A DNA stretch of 64,000 bases from Novosphingobium sp. IK01 (GTDB lineage Bacteria > Pseudomonadota > Alphaproteobacteria > Sphingomonadales > Sphingomonadaceae). The notes under the pieces were generated by a model. It saw only the letters and a list, made by a program, of their open reading frames with translations, made no database searches and was not told the DNA's origin. The stretch lies in the NCBI RefSeq assembly GCF_033242265.1, contig NZ_BTFW01000001.1, positions 2,532,501-2,596,500 on the forward strand, in the 5' to 3' direction. A program made the translations under genes and the position numbers. Shown piece by piece: positions 27,772 to 38,697 of the stretch. How positions within the stretch are numbered: the stretch's first letter is position 1; every line of letters begins with the position of its first letter.

Positions 27772-27787
27772 ATAGTTCAACAACTAT
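27772..27787 (-). promoter_or_regulatory. ArsR operator palindrome
   Basis: ATAGTT-CAAC-AACTAT is a perfect 6-bp-arm palindrome directly before arsR. The AT-rich dyad in a GC-rich genome and its position fit an ArsR-family site that covers the promoter. Confidence 0.7.
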
Positions 27788-27903
27788 TGAAATATGGAAG
27801 CCGCGAGGCCCGCGCAAGCCATGTGCGCGGATTGTCACAATTCGCGCAAAAAGGGCCCGGCGGCCTGATGGGCTCTTGCCCGAAATTTCAGGGGAGGGGG
27901 AAA

Positions 27904-27978
<75 letters not shown>

Positions 27979-28128
27979 ACACCATTTCCGCGAAAGCCCG
28001 GTTATAAAACCGTTGGGCTTCGTTCCAGCGGCGGGTTGTCGCCGGTGGAGGCGCGCTATTGGCGCCAAGGCTTCGGGATGTCAAGCAGGGTTGCGGACAA
28101 AAAGTTCACGCGGCAAAGAACAATCCCC

Positions 28129-28350
28129 ATGAGCCTGTCGAAAACTTTTCCCGCCGCCGCGTCCGATCAGGGGGGCGAGGTGGCCCCTTCCAACGCCAAG
28201 GGTGTGGCCAGCCGTGAGGCCAGCCGCGAAGAACGCCTTGCGCAGCGACTGCGCGAGAATCTGCGCCGTCGCAAGGCGCAGGCGCGCGCGCTTTCGGCCA
28301 CGGAGGGCGCATCGGATGCGGCGCCCGATGATAAGGGCGATGGGGCCTGA
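28129..28350 (+). CDS. Small basic protein, conserved in appearance
   Basis: A 73-residue hypothetical protein. The N-terminal half is low complexity. Residues 32-55 form a charged helix (EERLAQRLRENLRRRKAQAR) that resembles short proteins common in sphingomonads just upstream of metabolic genes. No domain is recognisable. The start at 28129 is the only ATG close to this motif. The tRNA-Thr lies upstream on the other strand and gpmA follows after 107 bases. It could still be a spurious frame, though the helix and base composition argue for coding. Confidence 0.55.
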   Translation: MSLSKTFPAAASDQGGEVAPSNAKGVASREASREERLAQRLRENLRRRKAQARALSATEGASDAAPDDKGDGA

Positions 28351-28457
28351 TCTGCGCCTGATCTGCCTTTCCAAACGCGCCCCGGCCCGCTAGGGCCCGC
28401 CTTCGCGTTCCGTTCCGTGTTTTATCTTGTTTTCCCATCTAGCAACAGGAAGCCTCG

Positions 28458-29144
28458 ATGCCTCGTCTGATCCTGATTCGTCACGGCCAATCGCAGTGGA
28501 ACCTGGAAAACCGCTTCACCGGCTGGTGGGACGTGGACGTGACCGAAAAGGGCGCGGCCGAGGCCTTTGCCGCCGGCCAGCTGCTCAAGGACAAGGGCGT
28601 GCTGCCCACGGTCGCCTTCACCTCGCTCCAGACCCGCGCGATCAAGACGCTGCATCTGGCGCTCGAAGCGGCCGGTCGCCTGTGGATTCCCGAAACCAAG
28701 GACTGGCGCTTCAACGAGCGTCACTATGGCGGGCTGACCGGGCTCGACAAGGCCGAGACCGCCGCCAAGCATGGCGACGAGCAGGTCAAGGTGTGGCGCC
28801 GCAGCTTCGACATTCCGCCCCCGCCGCTCGACGCGGGCAGCGAGTTCGATCTGGCCTCCGACCCGCGCTATGCCGGGATCCCCGTGCCCGCGACCGAAAG
28901 CCTCAAGGACACCATCGCCCGTGCGCTGCCGGCCTATGAAGAGCTGATCGTGCCCGCGCTCAAGGCCGGGGAAACCGTGATCGTCTCGGCCCACGGCAAT
29001 TCGCTGCGCGCGCTGGTCAAGCACATCTCGGGCATTGCCGACGACGAGATCACCGGCCTCGAAATCCCGACCGGCCAGCCGATCGTCTACGAACTCGACG
29101 ACAATCTGGCCGAAATCGAGCGCTACTACCTGTCCGAGCGCTGA
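28458..29144 (+). CDS. gpmA: 2,3-bisphosphoglycerate-dependent phosphoglycerate mutase
   Basis: A 228-residue glycolytic enzyme interconverting 3- and 2-phosphoglycerate. LILIRHGQSQWN holds the phosphohistidine, WRFNERHYGGLTGLDKAE is the substrate-binding segment, and VSAHGNSLRAL has the second histidine. The length is usual for this class. purE begins 30 bases later, so the gene may share a transcript with the purine genes. Confidence 0.97.
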   Translation: MPRLILIRHGQSQWNLENRFTGWWDVDVTEKGAAEAFAAGQLLKDKGVLPTVAFTSLQTRAIKTLHLALEAAGRLWIPETKDWRFNERHYGGLTGLDKAETAAKHGDEQVKVWRRSFDIPPPPLDAGSEFDLASDPRYAGIPVPATESLKDTIARALPAYEELIVPALKAGETVIVSAHGNSLRALVKHISGIADDEITGLEIPTGQPIVYELDDNLAEIERYYLSER

Positions 29145-29174
29145 GCAGCAGGCTTCTCGAAAAGGGGAAACGGG

Positions 29175-32188
<3,014 letters not shown>

Positions 32189-32217
32189 CCGCGTAAAAAG
32201 AAAACCAGAATATTATC

Positions 32218-32245
32218 CCGGGGGCCATCGCCCCCGGACCCCCGG
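32218..32245. repeat. Dispersed hairpin repeat, family A, divergent copy
   Basis: CCGGGGGC-CATC-GCCCCCGG (32218-32237) is followed by ACCCCC. Layout and loop match the family A palindromes, although the arms are G/C only. It lies between ribF and ileS. Confidence 0.6.
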
Positions 32246-32341
32246 GAACTGGTGCCGGTGTCATGCCCGTCGCGCTTGCCTTTCGCTCGGACGCAACAGG
32301 CGTTTGCAGGAATCCGCGCGCCGGGCTAAGGCCCGCCGATC

Positions 32342-35110
32342 ATGACCAACCAGCGCGACTATCGAGCCACCGTCTTCCTGCCGAAGACCGATTTCCCGAT
32401 GAAGGCCGGACTCCCCCAGAAGGAGCCGGGTATTCTTGCGCGCTGGCAGGAGGAAGACATTTACGGTCAGGTGCGCGCCGCGCGCGCGGGCCGTGAAAAG
32501 TTCATCCTCCACGATGGCCCGCCCTATGCCAATGGCGACATGCATATTGGCCATGCCCTCAACCATATCCTCAAGGACATGGTCGTGCGCACCCAGACCC
32601 TCTTGGGCAAGGACGCGCCCTATGTTCCGGGCTGGGACTGCCACGGGCTGCCCATCGAATGGAAGGTCGAGGAAGAATACCGCAAGAAGAAGAAGAACAA
32701 GGACGAGGTTCCCCCCAAGGAATTCCGCGCCGAATGCCGCGCCTATGCCCAGAAGTGGGTGGACGTGCAGCGCGAGCAGTTGAAGCGCCTTGGCATCAAC
32801 GCGGCCTGGGATCGCCCGTACCTGACGATGGATTTTCAGGCCGAGGCGACCATCGTTGGCGAACTTTTGAAGTTTGCCGAGAGCGGCCAGCTCTATCGCG
32901 GCGCCAAGCCGGTGATGTGGAGCCCGGTCGAAAAGACCGCGCTGGCCGAGGCCGAAGTGGAATACGAGGACATCGTTTCCACCCAGATCGACGTGGCCTT
33001 TGAAATCACCGCGTCTGCCGTGCCCGAACTGGTCGGCGCCTATGCGGTGATCTGGACGACGACCCCGTGGACGATCCCCGTCAACCAGGCGCTCGCCTAT
33101 GGGCCCGAGGTTGACTACGTGCTGGTGGCCGTGGGCGACAAGCGCGTGCTGCTCGCCGCCCCGCTCGCGGGCGAAGCGGCCAAGCGCTATGGCGTCGAAC
33201 TGGCCGCCCCGCTGTGGGAGGGCAAGGGCGCGGATCTGGCCGGCACCATCGCGCGCCATCCGATGCACGCGCTGGGCGGCTTCTTTGCCGAGCCGCGCCC
33301 GCTGCTTGCGGGTGATTTCGTCACCACCGAAAGCGGTACCGGCCTTGTCCACATGGCGCCCGACCATGGCGAGGACGACTTCGCGCTGTGCAAGGCCCAT
33401 GGCATCGAGCCCAAGTTCGCCGTGATGGGCGATGGCAAGTATCGCGAGGACTGGGGCTGGCTCGGCGGTCAGGGCAGCGTGATCAACCCCAAGTTCAATG
33501 CGCCCGATGGGCCGATCTGTTCGGCGCTGGCCGAAGTGGGCGCTCTGCTGGCGGCGAGCGCCGACTACAAGCATTCCTACCCGCATTCGTGGCGCTCGAA
33601 GGCCAAGGTGATCTTCCGCTGCACGCCCCAGTGGTTCGTGCCGATGGATCAGGCCCGCGAGGGCGGCACCTTGCGCGAAAAGGCCGTTAAGGCGATCGCG
33701 GATACGCGCTTCGTCCCCGAAAAGGGCCGCAACCGCATCGGCGCGATGGTGGAGGGGCGCCCGGACTGGGTGCTTTCGCGCCAGCGCGCCTGGGGCGTGC
33801 CGATCACCCTGTTCGTCAATCGCCAGACCGGCCAGTATCTGGCTGACCCCGAAGTCAACGCCCGCATCATCGCGGGCGTGCGCGCCGAGGGTGTCGACGC
33901 GTGGGACGACGAGCGCGCGCAGGACTATCTGGGCGAGGCCTACAAGCTCGACGACTACGAGCGCGTGACCGACATTCTCGATGTCTGGTTCGATTCGGGT
34001 TCGACCCATGCTTTCGTGCTCGAATCGGGCCGCTGGCCCGAGCTGAGCTGGCCTGCCAACCTCTATCTTGAAGGCTCGGACCAGCATCGCGGCTGGTTCC
34101 AGTCCTCGCTGCTCGAAAGCTGCGCCACGCGCGGTCGCGCGCCCTATGACGCCATCCTGACCCACGGCTTCACGATGGACGCCAAGGGCATGAAGATGTC
34201 GAAGAGCCTGGGCAACACGATCAGCCCGCTCGACCTCATGCGCGACTATGGTGCCGACATTTTGCGTCTGTGGGCGCTCTCGGTCGATTTCACCGAGGAC
34301 CACCGCATCGGCAAGGAGATCCTGGCGGGCGTTGCCGACCAGTATCGCAAGCTGCGCAACACGTTCCGCTATCTGCTGGGCGCGCTCGACGGCTTTGGCG
34401 AGGACGAGCGCCTGCCCGTGGCCGAGATGCCCGAGCTGGAACAGTACATGCTGGCCCGCCTGAACGGGCTCGACGCCACGCTGCGCCAGGCCGTCGCGGA
34501 CTTCGATTTCAATACGTATGTCCGCGCGCTCAGCGAGTTCTGCAACGAAGACCTCTCGGCCTTCTTCTTCGATATCCGCAAGGACAGCCTCTATTGCGAC
34601 GCGCCCGCCGATCCCCGGCGCCGTGCCTATCGCACCGTGCTCGACACGCTGTTCCATGCCCTCGTGCGCTATGCCGCGCCGGTCATGGTCTTCACGGCGG
34701 AAGAAGTCTGGCAGAGCCGTTATGCCGGGGCTTCGGTCCACTTGCTCGAATGGCCCGAGCTTCCCGCCGTCAGCGTCGACGGGACGCAGTGGGATGCGCT
34801 GCGCGCGCTGCGCACGAGCGTCAACGAGGCGATCGAGCCGCTGCGCCGCGAAAAGGTGCTGGGTTCGGGCCTCGAAGCGCGGGTGACGGTGCCCGCCGAT
34901 GCGCCCGAAGCGCCCGCCAGCATCGCGGGCGGTCTGGCCGAACTGTTCATCACTGCCGCCGTCGTGCGCGGGGAGAGCCTTGGCGTCGAGCGCACGCAGG
35001 ACGCCAAGTGTGGCCGTTGCTGGCGCCACCTGCCCGAAGTGTCGGAAGACGGCGCGCTGTGTGGCCGCTGCGAGGACGTGGTGGCCGCGCAGGATGAGGC
35101 GGCTGCATGA
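32342..35110 (+). CDS. ileS: Isoleucyl-tRNA synthetase
   Basis: A 922-residue class I synthetase. The HIGH motif is at residues 68-71 (DMHIGHALNH) and KMSKS at 618-622. The editing domain lies between them. The C-terminal zinc-finger cysteines are in CGRCWRHL and LCGRCEDV. The length is normal for the bacterial type that carries the zinc finger. The stop overlaps the lspA start by four bases, an arrangement shared with many proteobacteria. No T-box-like leader is seen upstream, as expected outside Gram-positives. Confidence 0.98.
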   Translation: MTNQRDYRATVFLPKTDFPMKAGLPQKEPGILARWQEEDIYGQVRAARAGREKFILHDGPPYANGDMHIGHALNHILKDMVVRTQTLLGKDAPYVPGWDCHGLPIEWKVEEEYRKKKKNKDEVPPKEFRAECRAYAQKWVDVQREQLKRLGINAAWDRPYLTMDFQAEATIVGELLKFAESGQLYRGAKPVMWSPVEKTALAEAEVEYEDIVSTQIDVAFEITASAVPELVGAYAVIWTTTPWTIPVNQALAYGPEVDYVLVAVGDKRVLLAAPLAGEAAKRYGVELAAPLWEGKGADLAGTIARHPMHALGGFFAEPRPLLAGDFVTTESGTGLVHMAPDHGEDDFALCKAHGIEPKFAVMGDGKYREDWGWLGGQGSVINPKFNAPDGPICSALAEVGALLAASADYKHSYPHSWRSKAKVIFRCTPQWFVPMDQAREGGTLREKAVKAIADTRFVPEKGRNRIGAMVEGRPDWVLSRQRAWGVPITLFVNRQTGQYLADPEVNARIIAGVRAEGVDAWDDERAQDYLGEAYKLDDYERVTDILDVWFDSGSTHAFVLESGRWPELSWPANLYLEGSDQHRGWFQSSLLESCATRGRAPYDAILTHGFTMDAKGMKMSKSLGNTISPLDLMRDYGADILRLWALSVDFTEDHRIGKEILAGVADQYRKLRNTFRYLLGALDGFGEDERLPVAEMPELEQYMLARLNGLDATLRQAVADFDFNTYVRALSEFCNEDLSAFFFDIRKDSLYCDAPADPRRRAYRTVLDTLFHALVRYAAPVMVFTAEEVWQSRYAGASVHLLEWPELPAVSVDGTQWDALRALRTSVNEAIEPLRREKVLGSGLEARVTVPADAPEAPASIAGGLAELFITAAVVRGESLGVERTQDAKCGRCWRHLPEVSEDGALCGRCEDVVAAQDEAAA

Positions 35111-35628
35111 GCCTGCTGACCCGTGAGCGCCTGATCGGCTTCGCGCTGGCGCTGGTCACGTTCGGGCTGGACCGTGGGGTCAAGGCCTGGGTGGCCGGGC
35201 CCCTCGCGCTGGCCGAGCGCGGGCCGATTGCGGTGACCGGGTTCTTCAACTTGCGCTGGACGCAGAATCTGGGCGTTTCGCTCGGTCTGTTCAGCGCGAG
35301 TTCGAGCGAGGGCAAGCTGGCGCTGCTGGCGATGACCGGGCTTCTGGCGCTGGGTGTCTTCGTGTGGATGATGCGCGAAAAGGTGCAGGGCGAACTGCTC
35401 GCGCTGGCGCTCGTGCTGGGCGGGGCGCTGGGCAATATCTATGACCGGTTCATGCGCGGCTATGTGATCGACTATGCCGATCTGCATTTTGGCGAATGGC
35501 GTCCGTTCCTCATTTTCAATCTGGCCGACGTGGCCATCTCTCTGGGCGTGCTGATCCTGCTTGCCCGCTCGCTGATTTCGCGCGAAAAGCCCGCATCGGG
35601 CATGCCCAGCCCTTCGGAGACCCATTGA
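35107..35628 (+). CDS. lspA: Lipoprotein signal peptidase (signal peptidase II)
   Basis: A 173-residue inner-membrane aspartic protease with four helices. The two catalytic aspartates are in YVIDYADL and FNLADVAIS, and GNIYDRFMRG is the conserved preceding motif. It cleaves prolipoproteins ahead of the lipidated cysteine. It overlaps ileS and is followed, with one base of overlap, by a lipoprotein gene that would be its own substrate. Confidence 0.97.
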   Translation: MSLLTRERLIGFALALVTFGLDRGVKAWVAGPLALAERGPIAVTGFFNLRWTQNLGVSLGLFSASSSEGKLALLAMTGLLALGVFVWMMREKVQGELLALALVLGGALGNIYDRFMRGYVIDYADLHFGEWRPFLIFNLADVAISLGVLILLARSLISREKPASGMPSPSETH

Positions 35629-36041
35629 TGCGCAAAGCCGTTGCCCTCGCCACTCTCGTTTCGGCCGGGAGCCTGCTGGCTGCGTGCAGCACGAACAGTT
35701 CGCTGTTCAACCATGCGCGTCCCGACGAATTCGCGGTGAGCCGTCAGGCCCCGCTGGTGGTTCCGCCCGATTTTTCGCTGGTTCCGCCCAACCCCGGCGC
35801 ACCGCGCCCGCAGGACGTGGATTCCTCGCGTCAGGCGCTCGATGTCCTGTTCGGCGGGCCGGCCCCGCGCAGCGCGATCGAGACCGACACGCTGGGCAAG
35901 GCGGGCGCATCGGCGGCTGCCATCCGCAGCACCGTGGGCGATCCGCAGACCAGGACCATCGCCAAGGGTTCGCAGGTCCGCGATATTCTCGCCGCCCCGC
36001 AGGGGGATGGCGCCGAAGCGCACGCCTCGATTCCGGGCTGA
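35628..36041 (+). CDS. DUF3035 family lipoprotein
   Basis: A 137-residue predicted lipoprotein. The signal peptide ends LLAAC, with the lipidated cysteine at about residue 20. The mature part has PLVVPPDFSLVPPNPG, the proline-rich motif shared by DUF3035 proteins. The function is unknown. In sphingomonads it is regularly found after lspA, and this copy shares one base with the lspA stop (TGATG). A terminator at 36100-36133 ends the unit. The M16 peptidase gene that often follows it in relatives is not here; a TonB receptor is. Confidence 0.88.
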   Translation: MRKAVALATLVSAGSLLAACSTNSSLFNHARPDEFAVSRQAPLVVPPDFSLVPPNPGAPRPQDVDSSRQALDVLFGGPAPRSAIETDTLGKAGASAAAIRSTVGDPQTRTIAKGSQVRDILAAPQGDGAEAHASIPG

Positions 36042-36099
36042 CCCTTTTGGGCTGATCCCGGATGGGGCCTCGCGCCCGATTTGTCAGCTTTTGTTTCCT

Positions 36100-36133
36100 G
36101 AAAGCCCGCCGGTGATCCCGGCGGGCTTTCTTC
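36100..36133 (+). terminator. Intrinsic terminator after the ileS-lspA unit
   Basis: GAAAGCCCGCCGG (36100-36112) pairs with CCGGCGGGCTTTC (36118-36130), followed by TT. The stem is 13 bp and perfect, although the T tail is short. Confidence 0.8.
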
Positions 36134-36198
36134 ATCGTGCGTTTATGTGCGCGATGGCCTCAATGGGGGCACGAGAAAGGCCGCTTGCGCCTTCCCAA

Positions 36199-36218
36199 TG
36201 AAACGTTATATCATTTCA
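36199..36218 (+). promoter_or_regulatory. Zur-like box before the TonB receptor
   Basis: TGAAACGTTATATCATTTCA is a 20-bp dyad with 8 of 10 half-site positions paired. It resembles the GAAATGTTATA-type Zur consensus. It is the only AT-rich stretch in this gap and lies 110 bases before the receptor start, so it would cover or adjoin a promoter. Confidence 0.6.
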
Positions 36219-36327
36219 GAATTGACCGAGGGCCATGCTTGGCCCGGTGCATCGGCGCGTGGATGGCGCGGGTGCGCCGGGGGCCAGTTTGGGTGCCAGT
36301 GTGGGTGGTCATGGAGGAGATTTCTTG

Positions 36328-38370
36328 ATGCGTTCGATTTTGATGCGGGGCTGTGCGTCGCTGGCCGTCGTGGTGGCTGTCGCCGCTGTTCCCGGCCTTG
36401 CTCTGGCCGACAGCCCGGCGCCTGCTGATGCGGGCTCCGATGTGCCGGTTCACACCGGGCCTGCCGCCGCGCCGATCGTGGTGACGGCCACGCCCTTTGG
36501 CCACACCACCGACGAAACGCCCACGATCTCCGTCCACATCGATGCCGAGCAGATCTCGCGCGCGGGCGGCGCCAGCATCGCCGATGCGCTGCGCGACACG
36601 CCGGGGATCTCGGTCAGCGGCTTTGCCACCGGGGCCAGCCGCCCGATCATTCGCGGCATGGATGCCACCCGCGTCCGCCTGCTCGAAGATGGCACCTCCA
36701 GCTCCGACGTCTCGGACATCGGGCCTGACCACGGCATTCCCATCGATCCGCTCTCGGCCCGCTCGATCGAGGTCGTGCGCGGGGCGGCCACGTTGCGCTA
36801 TGGCAGCCAGGCCATCGGCGGCGTGGTCAACACGATCAACAACCGCGTGCCGATGAGCCTGCCCAAGGAGACGATCTCGGCAGAGGCCAGCTCGTCGTAC
36901 ACGACCGTCAACAAGGGCGCCGAAGTGGCGGGGCTCGTCGATGGCAAGGCCGGGCAGTTCGCGCTCCATGCCGATGCCTTCTGGCGCACGACCGACAACT
37001 ACGACACGCCCGACGGCACCCAGCAGAATTCGTGGTTCCACGGCTGGGGCGGCTCGCTGGGCGGGTCCTATTTCCTGGGCGATGGCAAGAGCCACATGGG
37101 GCTGGCGGTCACGCACTACGATTCGCAATATGGCGTGCCGAGCGACACCACCTACATCGACATGCGCCAGACCAAGGTGATGAGCCGCAACAGCTTCGAT
37201 CTGGGCACCGGCCTGCTCAAGGCGCTGACGCTCGACGGCTCCTATGGCGATTACAAGCACTCGGAAAAGAATCCCGACGGCTCGATCAACTCTACCTTCA
37301 AGAACAAGGAATGGAACGGGCGCGGCGAGCTGCTGTTCAACGCGCTCGGGCCGGTGCGCAACACGGCGCTGGGCGTCGAATATATCAACCGCAAGTTCCA
37401 GGGGCTGGGCGAGGCGACCGACTACCTGTCGCCGGCCACCAACGAATCGATTGCCGGCTACCTGTTCAGCGAGATCCAGCTCGCCTCGCGCTTCCATGTC
37501 GAGGCCAGTGGCCGTGTCGAACATGCCCACATCACCGGCACTCCGGCCGACGACCGCTTTACCTCGCGCGATTTCACGCCGCTGAGCGGGGCCATCGGCG
37601 CGCTCTACGAGCCGATCACCGGGGTCAAGCTGGGCCTCAACTTTTCGAGCACGGGCCGCGCGCCCGCGCTTACCGAACTGTTCGCGCGCGGCGCCCACGA
37701 TGGCCCGCAGACGTTCGAGATGGGCGATGCGAACCTCAAGGTCGAGCGCGCCAATTCGCTTGAGGCGAGCCTGCGCGTACACGAGGGCGGTTTCCGCCTG
37801 ACCGGTTCGATCTACTCGACGTGGTTCCGCAACTATATCTATGGCGACCTGACCGGGCGCACCTGCGACGATGCCGGGGTCTGCGCGGTGGGCGGCGATG
37901 GCGAATTGCGCGAGCTGTTCTATCGCCAGCAGGGCGCGCACTTCCGGGGCTTGGAAGGCCAGATCGAGCAGGTCCTGACCAAGACGGCCGAGGGTACGTT
38001 CTCGGCCAAGGTGCTGGGTGACTATACCCGCGCCACGCTCGACGATGGCAACAACGTGCCGCGCATCCCGCCCTATCGCGTGGGGGGCGGGTTCACCTGG
38101 GAAGGCCGCAAGATGGACGCGGGGATGACCCTCATCCACTATGGCCGACAGGACAAGGCCGGGCTCTTCGATACGCCCACGCCCGGCTACAATTCGCTGA
38201 GCATGAATCTGGCCTGGCGCCCGTTCACGCGCCGTCCGGGGGTCGAGTTCTCGGTGATCGGCCAGAACCTGACCGACGATACCCAGCGTCTGGCCACGGC
38301 CCTCAACAAGGATCTGGTGGTCATGCCCGGCCGGTCGGTCCGGTTCGTGATCAAGGTTGCCACACTCTAA
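36328..38370 (+). CDS. TonB-dependent outer-membrane receptor, probable zinc uptake (ZnuD-like)
   Basis: A 680-residue receptor. A signal peptide (ending PGLALA) is followed by the TonB box region PIVVTATPF and the plug domain with GASRPIIRGMDATRVRLLEDG and SIEVVRGAATLRYGSQAIGGVVN, then a beta barrel ending in FVIKVATL. The plug sequence DVSDIGPDHGIPIDPL is close to the ZnuD type. The ATG at 36328 stands 8 bases after GGAGGAGA, so the longer upstream frame is rejected. The Zur-like box at 36199-36218 supports zinc as the cargo. Copper or a siderophore remains possible. Confidence 0.88.
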   Translation: MRSILMRGCASLAVVVAVAAVPGLALADSPAPADAGSDVPVHTGPAAAPIVVTATPFGHTTDETPTISVHIDAEQISRAGGASIADALRDTPGISVSGFATGASRPIIRGMDATRVRLLEDGTSSSDVSDIGPDHGIPIDPLSARSIEVVRGAATLRYGSQAIGGVVNTINNRVPMSLPKETISAEASSSYTTVNKGAEVAGLVDGKAGQFALHADAFWRTTDNYDTPDGTQQNSWFHGWGGSLGGSYFLGDGKSHMGLAVTHYDSQYGVPSDTTYIDMRQTKVMSRNSFDLGTGLLKALTLDGSYGDYKHSEKNPDGSINSTFKNKEWNGRGELLFNALGPVRNTALGVEYINRKFQGLGEATDYLSPATNESIAGYLFSEIQLASRFHVEASGRVEHAHITGTPADDRFTSRDFTPLSGAIGALYEPITGVKLGLNFSSTGRAPALTELFARGAHDGPQTFEMGDANLKVERANSLEASLRVHEGGFRLTGSIYSTWFRNYIYGDLTGRTCDDAGVCAVGGDGELRELFYRQQGAHFRGLEGQIEQVLTKTAEGTFSAKVLGDYTRATLDDGNNVPRIPPYRVGGGFTWEGRKMDAGMTLIHYGRQDKAGLFDTPTPGYNSLSMNLAWRPFTRRPGVEFSVIGQNLTDDTQRLATALNKDLVVMPGRSVRFVIKVATL

Positions 38371-38697
38371 AAATTCGATGGAATTGTGACAGTGCCGCGC
38401 GTCGGTGGCCCGTTCGGAAACGGGCTGCCGGCGCGTTTCTGTATCGGGCCTGTCGGGCGCGAAGGGCAATTTTTTCCAAATTATATATGGTCTTGTGCGT
38501 GAGTGACATGGCGCGCGCAGGGTCGAGAATACCCCTCCGGTTTTGTGACAGCGAATCACCCCTGATGTCACTGGGCTGCAATAATCGACCGATAGTGGCC
38601 CGCCTATCGGAAGACACCGGACATCAAACGATACGTGATGCCAAAAATCGGGTGGGGGCGAGACGGATCGCCTTCCCTCGTCTCGGAGGGTTAAGAC
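38371..38697 (+). other. Intergenic region between the two TonB receptors
   Basis: No gene is supported. The region holds the terminator at 38396-38440 and a perfect 7-bp hairpin, CCGATAG-TGGCCCGC-CTATCGG (38589-38610), about 90 bases before the next start. The latter could be a leader structure or operator. Confidence 0.5.
38396..38440 (+). terminator. Probable intrinsic terminator of the first receptor gene
   Basis: A long stem built from CGCGC, GGCCCGTT and their partners AACGGGC and GCGCG, followed by TTTCT. It contains small mismatches, so it is rated lower than the perfect hairpins. Confidence 0.6.

Noticed and set aside
32189..32341. A regulatory leader (T-box-like) before ileS
   Set aside because: The only structure is a family A hairpin; no T-box motif is seen and none is expected in this group.
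32261..35029. A 922-codon minus-strand frame opposite ileS
   Set aside because: Its length comes from high GC and codon phase; ileS motifs on the plus strand are complete.
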